Shown here one piece after another: positions 17,377 to 24,915 of a DNA stretch of 64,000 nt. The DNA is from Flavobacterium frigidimaris (GTDB lineage Bacteria > Bacteroidota > Bacteroidia > Flavobacteriales > Flavobacteriaceae), in contig FQWG01000023.1 of assembly GCA_900129595.1 (NCBI GenBank), positions 1 to 64,000 on the forward strand. The letters are read 5' to 3'. Position numbers and translations under genes: made by a program. The notes below the pieces were generated by a model, which had not been told where the DNA came from, ran no database searches, and saw only the letters and a program-made list of their open reading frames with translations. The stretch's first letter is position 1; each line of letters begins with the position of its first letter.

Positions 17377-18069
17377 ATGAAAGAAATCTTTGAATGGAAT
17401 CGCGTATTTTACAACGATCTTCCCATGAATTTCGCACTCGAAGTTGTATTTCGTTCTACAGTAATGTTTATCATTTTACTGCTCACCTTAAAACTGGCAG
17501 GAAAACGAGGTGTAAAACAACTCTCTATTTTCGAAACCGTTATTATTATTGCCCTTGGTTCTGCTGCAGGCGATCCTATGTTTTATGAAGATGTTGGTAT
17601 TGTTCCGGCCGCGATCGTTTTTATAGTTATTATTATCCTGTATCGTTCGGTAACCTGGCTTACCGGAAAAAGCAAGAAATTCGAGGAATTTATAGAAGGA
17701 AAAACCGAATGTCTCATCAATAATGGCAAATTCTCAATTGCTACTTTCAAAAAAGAAAGTCTTGCACAAGACGAATTTTTCTCTGAGCTTCGCATAAAAT
17801 CGATTGAACATCTGGGACAGGTAAAACATGCTTTTATAGAAACAAGTGGAGAAATCAGCGTATTTTTTTATGAAGATAAAGACGTACAATACGGGTTACC
17901 TATTTTACCTGCCACATTCAATAAAAAAAGCACAATAATACCAACTGAAGCTATTTATGCCTGCACGTTTTGCGGACATATAGAAGAACAAAAAGCTGGT
18001 ACTGCAAAATGCAAAGTCTGTACAAAAGAAGAATGGGTTCCGGCGCTAAAAACGCTCAGAATAACGTAA
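17377..18069 (+). CDS. DUF421 (YetF-like) membrane protein with a C-terminal zinc ribbon
   Basis: Three membrane helices lie in the first 95 residues (motifs LKLAGKRGVKQLSIFETVII and AAGDPMFYEDVGIVPA), followed by the cytoplasmic DUF421 domain with FIEGKTECLINNGKFSIATF and a segment resembling DEFFSELRIKSIEHLGQVKHA. The last 35 residues add C-T-F-C and C-K-V-C about 18 residues apart, a rubredoxin-like or zinc-ribbon knuckle not seen in the second DUF421 protein of this window (60251-60772). Function of the family is unsettled; a role in envelope stress is inferred from B. subtilis relatives. Confidence 0.85.
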   Translation: MKEIFEWNRVFYNDLPMNFALEVVFRSTVMFIILLLTLKLAGKRGVKQLSIFETVIIIALGSAAGDPMFYEDVGIVPAAIVFIVIIILYRSVTWLTGKSKKFEEFIEGKTECLINNGKFSIATFKKESLAQDEFFSELRIKSIEHLGQVKHAFIETSGEISVFFYEDKDVQYGLPILPATFNKKSTIIPTEAIYACTFCGHIEEQKAGTAKCKVCTKEEWVPALKTLRIT

Positions 18070-18156
18070 TAGAAAATCCCAATTTTTAAAATCCAAATTC
18101 CAACAAATAAGTTCAATCCGTTTAATTCTAAACTTAGAACCTTAGAAACTAAAAAA

Positions 18157-18615
18157 ATGAGAAAAGCCATATTCCCGGGATCATTTGATCCTATCACGCT
18201 AGGTCACGAAGACATTATCAAAAGAGGAATTTCTCTATTTGATGAAATTGTAATTGCAATTGGTGTCAATGCCGAAAAAAAATACATGTTTTCACTTGAA
18301 GAGAGAAAACATTTTATCGAAGAAACTTTCAAAAACGAGCCAAAAATTTCAGTTATCACTTACGAAGGTTTAACCATTGATTTAGCAAAAAAACAAAAAG
18401 CCAATTTCATTTTAAGAGGTTTACGCAATCCTGCCGATTTCGAATTCGAAAAAGCCATTGCACATACCAACAGACGCCTTTCTAAAATCGAAACCGTATT
18501 TTTATTAACCGCTGCAAAAACTTCTTATATCAGTTCAAGTATTGTTCGTGATGTATTGCGAAATGGCGGCGAATACGAAATGCTGGTTCCGGATGCAGTA
18601 AGAGTGAAGAAATAA
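18157..18615 (+). CDS. coaD: Phosphopantetheine adenylyltransferase
   Basis: The 152-residue protein carries GSFDPITLGH near residues 8-17, containing the (H/T)xGH nucleotidyltransferase motif, and the C-terminal TSYISSSIVRDVLRNGGE. It transfers AMP from ATP to 4'-phosphopantetheine, the fourth step of coenzyme A synthesis, in the cytoplasm. Length is normal for bacterial CoaD. Confidence 0.96.
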   Translation: MRKAIFPGSFDPITLGHEDIIKRGISLFDEIVIAIGVNAEKKYMFSLEERKHFIEETFKNEPKISVITYEGLTIDLAKKQKANFILRGLRNPADFEFEKAIAHTNRRLSKIETVFLLTAAKTSYISSSIVRDVLRNGGEYEMLVPDAVRVKK

Positions 18616-18734
18616 AAATCAGCATCAACCAGTTTAACCCGCCAAATCCGTAGACCAAAACTATCATAAAATCATAAACTTGCAAGCGAAGCAAATTATA
18701 AGTAATTTCGCATTTTTAAATAAAACACCAAATA

Positions 18735-19313
18735 ATGAGCATCGAAAGAGAATTAAACAAACGTAGCGGATCAAAATGTGAACTTTGTGGCGCCGAAGAA
18801 AACCTAAAAGTATATGAAGTATTACCCACTAAAAAAGGTGGTCTTGACGAAAGCATTTTAGCATGTACTACTTGTATTGACCAAATTGAAAACCCGGACA
18901 ATGTCGATTTAAATCACTGGAGATGCCTCAACGACAGCATGTGGAATGAAAACGTTGCGGTACAAGTAGTAGCCTGGAGAATGTTAAGCCGCATGCGTGC
19001 TGCCGGATGGCCTCAGGAATTACTTGACATGATGTACTTAGACGAAGATACTCTCGCATGGGCGCAAGCAACAGGCGAAGGCGAAGACGACGAAAACAAA
19101 ATCATTCACCGTGACAGTAACGGAGTAATCCTGGAACACGGAGATTCTGTCGTTTTAATCAAAGATCTAAAAGTAAAAGGATCAAGTATGGTTGCCAAAC
19201 AAGGAACTGCCGTAAGAAACATCCGTTTAGACCATGAAAATGCCGAATACATTGAAGGAAAAGTAGACGGTCAGCAAATTGTTATTATCACACAGTATGT
19301 GAAGAAAATATAG
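18735..19313 (+). CDS. PhnA-domain zinc-ribbon protein (YjdM family)
   Basis: The N-terminus has a four-Cys zinc ribbon (CELC near residue 14, CTTC near residue 52), a middle helical region and a C-terminal PhnA domain with DSNGVILEHGDSVVLIKDLK and VKGSSMVAKQGTAVRNIRL. At 192 residues it is the longer form of the family, which has an extra middle region compared with E. coli YjdM. Despite the name, phosphonoacetate hydrolase activity is not established for most members. It is cytoplasmic and its role is unknown. Confidence 0.88.
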   Translation: MSIERELNKRSGSKCELCGAEENLKVYEVLPTKKGGLDESILACTTCIDQIENPDNVDLNHWRCLNDSMWNENVAVQVVAWRMLSRMRAAGWPQELLDMMYLDEDTLAWAQATGEGEDDENKIIHRDSNGVILEHGDSVVLIKDLKVKGSSMVAKQGTAVRNIRLDHENAEYIEGKVDGQQIVIITQYVKKI

Positions 19314-19321
19314 TTTTTTTT

Positions 19322-19360
19322 GAGGTTCAAAGGCTCAGAGTAGCAAAGGTTCAAAGTTTT
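19322..19360 (+). repeat. 39-bp repeat, right member of an inverted pair
   Basis: GAGGTTCAAAGGCTCAGAGT and onward to GTTTT matches the reverse complement of 17326-17364 at 38 of 39 positions. Shorter relatives of the same wording occur near 33253-33291 and 43050-43080. Confidence 0.85.
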
Positions 19361-19401
19361 ATCTTGCAGACCAAACCTGAAACTCAAAACAAGACAAACT
19401 A

Positions 19402-19437
19402 AAAAAAGGCTATTCAAAATTTTGAATAGCCTTTTTT
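19402..19437. terminator. Bidirectional hairpin terminator
   Basis: A perfect 18-bp stem (AAAAAAGGCTATTCAAAA with its exact complement) is flanked by A and T runs. It lies between the phnA-like gene and the convergent gene at 19504-19950. Confidence 0.9.
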
Positions 19438-19503
19438 AAGATATTTAAAGTTTCTTAACCACAGATTTTAACTTGAAACAAATAGAACCTGAAACCAAAA
19501 AAT

Positions 19504-19950
19504 TTATTTTTGAAATAATTTATTAATCTGATCTTTTAAAAGTGGTTCTGAAACACTACTTGTAACAGAAGAAGCGTCTTTAGAAGATACCATAAACTGA
19601 ACTGTCGCTTTCTCCGGAAGAACACTTCCTGTGTAATGCAGCCAAATATAGTTATTAGGTAATTCTAATTTGATATCATACAAAGGGTTTGCTGTAAAAC
19701 CATTTACAATAATACTGTAAAGACTATTGTAATCATTATTTACATTTTTGAATGTAAACTTTCTCAGGCTTGAAGATTCGTCATCACTCTGTATACTTGT
19801 ATAATAAACAGTATATTCATCTCCAATTTTTTGAATATAATTGTTATTTACTTTTCCTAATCTCTCAACTGGTACAGTTTCAATAACTTTAATTTGTGCA
19901 AAAGAGACAAAACTAAACATCAAAATGGCAATCGTAATAATTTTTTTCAT
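19504..19950 (-). CDS. Secreted hypothetical protein, 148 aa
   Basis: A signal peptide (residues 1-18, ending FVSFAQ) is followed by a soluble domain of about 130 residues with no Cys and several predicted beta strands (FTFKNVNNDYNSLYSIIV, NYIWLHYTGSVLPEKATVQF). No family was recognised. The 250-base upstream gap is AT-rich and shows no clear promoter or gene. Confidence 0.7.
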   Translation of the reverse strand: MKKIITIAILMFSFVSFAQIKVIETVPVERLGKVNNNYIQKIGDEYTVYYTSIQSDDESSSLRKFTFKNVNNDYNSLYSIIVNGFTANPLYDIKLELPNNYIWLHYTGSVLPEKATVQFMVSSKDASSVTSSVSEPLLKDQINKLFQK

Positions 19951-20199
19951 AATTAATTTGGGGTTTATTATTTAAAGGCGCAAGAAACGCAGAAAATATG
20001 ATAAATTAAAACCTTAACCGTTAATTTATTAACAATCAGTCAAGATTAGGGTCTAAAACCCATTCAAATTCATCAATACACTGAATTAAAATACTGAATT
20101 TCAATAAATTAACAAACCCATTACGCTAAAAACCACTAAAAAATAAAACCAAATTTACAGTTCTAAAACTTTCACATACAATCGAAAACGAACTTATTT

Positions 20200-21549
20200 T
20201 TACTTCTCTTCTTCTTTTTTAACCACTTTTCGGGCAACTTCAATTTTAAATTTCTTGCCTTTCATTTTCTCATCCTTAATATGATGCAGCAAGTCTTTTA
20301 CCTTATTGAATTTTACTGCAGCAAACGAAATAAAATCTTTCACTTCGATTAGCCCTAAATCACCTTTTTCTAATTTCCCTTTCTGAGAGAAGAAACCAAC
20401 AATATCAATTTTATTTAATTTTGTCTTCTTTCCTCCACTGATATAAATCGTTTGATATTCCGGAGGTTTAGGCAAAGTAGTTGTGTTTTCAACCTTCAGA
20501 ACTTCCATTCCGTAGTCAATATAATCCAATTGTTTTTCACTTTCGTGAACAAGGATATAGGCAGTTCCGGAAGCCTGCATACGAGCGGTACGCCCGTTAC
20601 GATGTGTAAATTCATCTTCTTTTAGAGGCAAATGATAATGAATTACGTGTTTCATTTCAGGAATATCCAGTCCACGTGCAGCCAGATCAGTGGTGATCAG
20701 ATAACTTACGCTTCCGTTTCTAAACTGAATCAAAGCACGCTCGCGTTCGTCCTGATCCATTCCTCCATGATAATAGGTCGAATAAATTCCTTTTTCGTTT
20801 AGCGTGTCACTGATACGTTCAGCAGCATCACGGTGATTACAAAAAATAATAGCCGACTGCGATTTCAAAGAGCAAATCAAATTGAATAAACTACCCAATT
20901 TATCTTTGGCAGGCGAAACGATCATTTTCATCGAAAGATTTGTCTTTTCTTCTTCCTCAGGGATAAAATCTAAAACCGTTGGATTTACTACACGTGTATA
21001 TCGTGGAATCTCAATATCTGAAGTTGCAGAAACCAAAACCCGTTTGTTTAACTTCGTTAGTTTACCAATGATATAAGACATTTGCTCATGAAAACCCAGT
21101 TGCAATGATTTATCAAATTCATCCAGAATTAAAGTCTGAATTTTATCTGTTCTAAAAGTATCTCTGTCGATATGATCTGCAATTCTTCCCGGAGTTCCAA
21201 TTAAAACGGCCGGCGGATTACTCAAATTCTTGATTTCAGTATCAATAGAGTGGCCTCCATAACAAATATTAACTTTATATGGCGTTCCCATTTTTTTCCA
21301 AACCTGCTCGATCTGCAAACCTAATTCACGCGAAGGCACTAAAATTAAACATTGAACTGAAAGAATTTCAGGCTGTAATAATTCTAAAACGGGTAACAAA
21401 AAAGCCAGTGTTTTCCCTGATCCTGTTGGAGAAAGCAGTAAAACATTATTATCATTTAAAATAGCATCTTGCGCTACTTCCTGCATTTCGTTTAGGCTCT
21501 CAATTCCTAAGTTCGAAAGTATATTGTTCGAATGGTGATTCTTATTCAT
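20200..21549 (-). CDS. DEAD-box RNA helicase with DbpA-like C-terminus
   Basis: A complete DEAD-box core in 449 residues: Q motif, SPTGSGKT (motif I), PSRELG, GTPGR, the motif II box with DEFD in place of DEAD, SAT (III) and HRNGRTAR (VI). The last 75 residues (IYISGGKKTKLNKIDIVGFF, then GLIEVKDFISFAAV) resemble the RNA-binding domain of DbpA, suggesting a role in 23S rRNA assembly. I chose the ATG at 21549; a TAnnTTTG element ends exactly five bases before it. A TTG-start frame to 21588 would lie upstream of this promoter. Confidence 0.9.
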   Translation of the reverse strand: MNKNHHSNNILSNLGIESLNEMQEVAQDAILNDNNVLLLSPTGSGKTLAFLLPVLELLQPEILSVQCLILVPSRELGLQIEQVWKKMGTPYKVNICYGGHSIDTEIKNLSNPPAVLIGTPGRIADHIDRDTFRTDKIQTLILDEFDKSLQLGFHEQMSYIIGKLTKLNKRVLVSATSDIEIPRYTRVVNPTVLDFIPEEEEKTNLSMKMIVSPAKDKLGSLFNLICSLKSQSAIIFCNHRDAAERISDTLNEKGIYSTYYHGGMDQDERERALIQFRNGSVSYLITTDLAARGLDIPEMKHVIHYHLPLKEDEFTHRNGRTARMQASGTAYILVHESEKQLDYIDYGMEVLKVENTTTLPKPPEYQTIYISGGKKTKLNKIDIVGFFSQKGKLEKGDLGLIEVKDFISFAAVKFNKVKDLLHHIKDEKMKGKKFKIEVARKVVKKEEEK

Positions 21550-21553
21550 TTTG

Positions 21554-21561
21554 CAAAAGTA
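21554..21561 (-). promoter_or_regulatory. -7 element directly before the helicase start
   Basis: TACTTTTG on the minus strand matches TAnnTTTG and is followed by CAAA and then the ATG. The expected transcription start falls on or next to the start codon, so the mRNA should be leaderless. Confidence 0.6.
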
Positions 21562-21633
21562 GTCAAAAAAAGTTGTTCCAAGTTTCAAGTTTTACTTGTT
21601 TCAGGTTTGAGCTGAAAATAAAACTGCTTAAAA

Positions 21634-21735
21634 TTTTACCACAAAGCGCTCAATGATTTTTTAATCACTAGGATTTTTTTAAAATTGCAAAGCTCGCAAA
21701 GCTGATTGAGCACAAAACTTTGCGAACTTTGCAGT
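21634..21735. repeat. Intergenic GCAAAG/CTTTGC repeat block
   Basis: GCAAAGCTCGCAAAGC near 21687-21702 and CTTTGCGAACTTTGC at about 21719-21733 form an imperfect inverted pair. The same wording recurs near 24720-24745, 44935-44975 and 51061-51180, always between genes. Confidence 0.55.
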
Positions 21736-21743
21736 TAAGGAAC

Positions 21744-22625
21744 TTATTCTAAATCCTTTAAAATCAATGTGAGCTCAGCCACTTCGCTTGCTGTTAATGG
21801 TTTTAAGGGACTTCTCAGGAAACCTCCTTCTAACCCCTGAATCTCTAAACCTGCTTTGATAGCTCTTGGTAAACCTTTATTTACAATGAACTTTAAAAGA
21901 TTCAATTGCTTATAAAATGCTTTCTGAGCTTCCTGTAAATCATTTTTCTGAATGGCATTATACAACTCCAAATTCAGTTTCGGGATCAAATTGGGCGCGG
22001 CAGTACACCATCCGGCCGCACCTGCAGCAAATGCAGCCAGGGCCAAAGGATTTGAACCGTTAAAAAAAGCTACCTCTTCTCCCAGTTCCCTTCTCAAATA
22101 ATGCATTCTCTGAACATCTCCCGTACTTTCTTTAATCATCGTGACATTCGGAATTTCCAAAAGTCGTTTGAGTAAAACAGGTGACATATCGACCCCGCCG
22201 GTTGCAGGATTATTGTACGCCATTATCGGAATCGAAATTTGCTTTGCAACAGCATCATAATGTTGTACAATTTCATCATCTGTAAGTTTCCAGTAACTCA
22301 TGGGAATAATCATCACGGCATTTGCTCCGGCTTTCTCAGCAAATTTCGCATGATAAACGGTTCTTTCAGTCGTTAAATTTGAAACCCCAACCAAAACAGG
22401 CACTCTGCCTTTTACCTGTTCAATGGTTGCTACTGTAATGTCTTCTTTTTCTTCATCTGTCAGATAAGGCATGACACCTGTGCTTCCTAACGGAGCAACA
22501 GCATGAGCACCTGAAACAATTAATCGTTCTAACAGTTTTTTGTACAATATAACATCTACTTTTTCGTCTTGGTCAAACGGAGTAATCGGATAGGCAATAA
22601 TGCCACTAAACGGATTATTTTTCAT
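21744..22625 (-). CDS. DapA/NanA-superfamily aldolase, not a true DapA
   Basis: A 293-residue class I aldolase-type TIM barrel. The YNNPA motif carries the superfamily Tyr and MIKESTGD the Schiff-base Lys. The usual GTTGE is GSTGV here, and the Arg that follows YNVP in dihydrodipicolinate synthase is absent (ATGG instead), so lysine synthesis is unlikely. It probably cleaves or dehydrates a 2-oxo acid derived from a sugar acid or amino acid. A cupin gene lies 15 bases upstream in the same direction, and a MocR regulator is divergent. Confidence 0.85.
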   Translation of the reverse strand: MKNNPFSGIIAYPITPFDQDEKVDVILYKKLLERLIVSGAHAVAPLGSTGVMPYLTDEEKEDITVATIEQVKGRVPVLVGVSNLTTERTVYHAKFAEKAGANAVMIIPMSYWKLTDDEIVQHYDAVAKQISIPIMAYNNPATGGVDMSPVLLKRLLEIPNVTMIKESTGDVQRMHYLRRELGEEVAFFNGSNPLALAAFAAGAAGWCTAAPNLIPKLNLELYNAIQKNDLQEAQKAFYKQLNLLKFIVNKGLPRAIKAGLEIQGLEGGFLRSPLKPLTASEVAELTLILKDLE

Positions 22626-22640
22626 TTACTTTTATTTTTA

Positions 22641-23099
22641 TTAAAGATCTCTTCCCTCTTCTTCTCTCAAAGCAACACCTAAATTCTGAAGCTGTGGTGC
22701 ATTTTCGCAGGCAATGTATTTAGCTGGTTTGTCACTGCTTAAATTCTGATGTCTGTGCCATGCCCAGCTCGGGATATAAACCGCGTCACCGGCCTTCCAC
22801 TCCACTTTTACATCTTCTACTTCTGTATATCCATGCCCTTCCACCACATAAATAACCGTTTCATAAGTATGACGGTGTTTATTGGTCAATTGATCCGGCA
22901 ATAAACCGCCAATTGTCATGCTTACATTTTTACTCGGAAGATCAACAAAGAATACAGGGTGTTTACGTTCTGTAGAAAACTGATCGTGTACTCCGGCTTG
23001 TTCTACATTTTTGTGAATTAATTTTTCGAGCATCACAAAAGTGGGTCTGGCAAAAGTTTCATGAAAGTCTTTTGACGAAAATTGTTTTTTAGTTTCCAT
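22641..23099 (-). CDS. Cupin-domain protein, 152 aa
   Basis: A single conserved cupin barrel: KHRHTYETVIYVVEGHGYTE holds the first metal-binding motif (His-x-His...Glu), and GDAVYIPSWAWHRHQNL the second with its His. Such proteins bind a metal and act as small isomerases, dioxygenases or sensors. It lies 15 bases before the aldolase gene, is the first gene of the unit and shares its upstream region with the divergent mocR. A substrate-modifying step beside the aldolase is inferred. Confidence 0.88.
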   Translation of the reverse strand: METKKQFSSKDFHETFARPTFVMLEKLIHKNVEQAGVHDQFSTERKHPVFFVDLPSKNVSMTIGGLLPDQLTNKHRHTYETVIYVVEGHGYTEVEDVKVEWKAGDAVYIPSWAWHRHQNLSSDKPAKYIACENAPQLQNLGVALREEEGRDL

Positions 23100-23137
23100 A
23101 ATTTTATACTTATTATTTTTTTTGCATTATTGCTTTT

Positions 23138-23145
23138 CAAAATTA
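23138..23145 (-). promoter_or_regulatory. -7 element of the cupin-aldolase unit
   Basis: TAATTTTG on the minus strand matches TAnnTTTG and lies 38 bases before the cupin start. It is separated by only three bases from the oppositely directed -7 element of mocR. Confidence 0.5.
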
Positions 23146-23148
23146 TCC

Positions 23149-23156
23149 TAACTTTG
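23149..23156 (+). promoter_or_regulatory. -7 element of the mocR gene
   Basis: TAACTTTG matches TAnnTTTG. TTTG at 23121-23124 could be the -33 element but the 24-base spacer is long. The start codon follows 43 bases downstream. Confidence 0.5.
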
Positions 23157-23197
23157 GACTATTCAACTGATACAGTTTCAACATAAACAGATAGTCC
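23156..23197. promoter_or_regulatory. Candidate MocR operator
   Basis: GGACTAT at 23156-23162 and ATAGTCC at 23191-23197 are perfect inverted copies 28 bases apart, covering the predicted start of the mocR transcript. MocR-type regulators usually bind two spaced sites near their own promoter, so autoregulation is inferred. Confidence 0.4.
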
Positions 23198-23199
23198 AG

Positions 23200-24612
23200 A
23201 TGTTAAGACCTTGGAAATTAGAAATTCAACTCAATACGAACACAGATAAAGCAATATATCTGCAGATCGCCGATGCTATTATTGAAGCCATAAAAACAGG
23301 AATTCTCAATAGCGGAAATGCCCTGCCCGGAAGCAGACAGCTTGCAGGACTGTTAAAAGTAAACCGAAATACCGTAATCGAAGCCTTAGACATTCTTATT
23401 GCCGAAGGATGGCTAATCACAATAGAAAGAAAAGGAACTTTTGTCGCTGATATTCTCCCCTTATCTACAGAAAACACCAATCAGCAACAAAAAACCGATT
23501 TGATAAAGGAAGAAATACAACCTCTTATCGTTTTTGATGATGGGATTCCCGATAGCCGAATCGCGCCAATGAACGAATTGGCAAGGGCGTACAGGCAGAT
23601 TTTTAACAGAAAATCACGTTGGCAAATTATGGGATACAGTACTGAATTTGGAAATCTGGAATTCAGGAAAGCCATTGTTCAGATGCTTAATTTCAAGAGA
23701 GGAATGAACATTACGCCGGACGAGATATGCATTACCCGCGGAAGTCAAATGGCGATGTACCTAACAGCAAACTGTTTATTGGCGCAAGGTGATTATGTGA
23801 TGGTCGAAAATCCCGGTTATAAACCTGCCTGGGAAACCTTCGAAAATGCGGGAGCTCAATTGCTGCCAGTAAATATTGATAAAGAGGGCTTGCTCATCGA
23901 AGAAGTCGAGGAACATTTGAAGAACCACCAAAACATAAAGGCAATTTATGTAACGCCTCACCATCAGTATCCAACAACTGTAACTTTAAGTCTGAAAAGG
24001 AGATTGAAACTGGTCGAATTATCGAACCAATACAACTTTACGATTATCGAAGATGATTACGACAACGAATTCCACTTTGGACAGCGTCCCATTTTACCTA
24101 TTTCGAGTTACAGCAATGCAAAAAATGTCATTTATATCGGGACACTAAGCAAAATCGTTGCGCCGGCTTTACGAATTGGTTATTTGGTAAGTAATGCCGA
24201 AAATATTCTAAAAGTAGGCAAACATCGAAAAATGATTGACGTTCAGGGCGATAATATCATGGAAGAAGCTGTTCTGCAGCTTATCAATGAAGGCGAAATA
24301 AAAAGACACCTCAAAAGAACCACGCTTATTTACAAAGCAAAAAGAGATTATTTTGAAATGATTTGCAACAAACATCTCAAAAACAAAGTCACCTTTATAA
24401 AACCTGAAGGAGGCCTGGCTTTTTGGATCGTGCCAAACCCAAACATAAACATCTTAGAAATTGCAGACAAATTATTACTAAAAGGCATAAAAATTATAAC
24501 GCCGGAGAAATTTAGTTTTGGTAAACCCATTTCAGGATTCAGATTGGGTTATGCTTCACTTACCGAGAAACAACTCGAAGAAGGAATAATCGAGCTTGCT
24601 AAGTATCTATAA
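23200..24612 (+). CDS. MocR-family transcriptional regulator (GntR HTH plus aminotransferase domain)
   Basis: Residues 10-85 form a GntR winged helix-turn-helix (LPGSRQLAGLLKVNRNTVIE at 42-61). Residues about 110-470 are a class I aminotransferase-like domain with PLP-binding Lys318 in GTLSKIVAP, the Asp pair in EDDYD (285-289) and a C-terminal Arg in FRLGYASL. The family uses PLP and an amine ligand to control nearby genes. It is divergent from the cupin/aldolase unit by 100 bases, which is the likely target. No pyridoxal synthesis genes adjoin, so it is probably not PdxR. Confidence 0.9.
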   Translation: MLRPWKLEIQLNTNTDKAIYLQIADAIIEAIKTGILNSGNALPGSRQLAGLLKVNRNTVIEALDILIAEGWLITIERKGTFVADILPLSTENTNQQQKTDLIKEEIQPLIVFDDGIPDSRIAPMNELARAYRQIFNRKSRWQIMGYSTEFGNLEFRKAIVQMLNFKRGMNITPDEICITRGSQMAMYLTANCLLAQGDYVMVENPGYKPAWETFENAGAQLLPVNIDKEGLLIEEVEEHLKNHQNIKAIYVTPHHQYPTTVTLSLKRRLKLVELSNQYNFTIIEDDYDNEFHFGQRPILPISSYSNAKNVIYIGTLSKIVAPALRIGYLVSNAENILKVGKHRKMIDVQGDNIMEEAVLQLINEGEIKRHLKRTTLIYKAKRDYFEMICNKHLKNKVTFIKPEGGLAFWIVPNPNINILEIADKLLLKGIKIITPEKFSFGKPISGFRLGYASLTEKQLEEGIIELAKYL

Positions 24613-24915
24613 AATGTTTCAGGTTTTGGTTGTTTCAGGTTTCAGGTTGAAATCCGAATAAACTTGTGCTGATTTTACTTCTGGTGCGCAAATATTTACG
24701 CAAAGGTAGCTAAGTTTTTATGTACACAGCTTTGCAAGCTTTGCGTTTATCAACACCTTTAGTGTAAAAAAAATTTGTGCGCTTCACAATTAAATTTAAA
24801 AACACACAGCATTAAACTGAAACATCAACAAAGAAAACCTGACCCGAGACTGAAAGCCGAACAGGCGAAGCAAATAAAATTTTCTATATTTGATTCTTGC
24901 TTTAAAACCAAAACC
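24613..24915. other. Intergenic region, repeat pieces and a promoter
   Basis: This 303-base gap has a TTTCAGG/CCTGAAA-type simple repeat after mocR, a GCAAAG-family piece at about 24720-24745 and a -7 element TATATTTG at 24885-24892 for the peptidase gene. An in-frame extension upstream to a TTG at 24775 passes through the repeats and lacks a signal peptide, so it was not accepted as coding. Confidence 0.6.

Noticed and set aside
21744..22625. Lysine biosynthesis gene dapA
   Set aside because: The Arg after YNxP and the GTTGE motif of dihydrodipicolinate synthase are not conserved, and the context is a MocR/cupin unit.
24775..24915. N-terminal extension of the M14 peptidase from a TTG
   Set aside because: It runs through intergenic repeat text, has no signal peptide at its front and contains a -7 element at 24885-24892; the ATG at 24916 starts a clean signal peptide.
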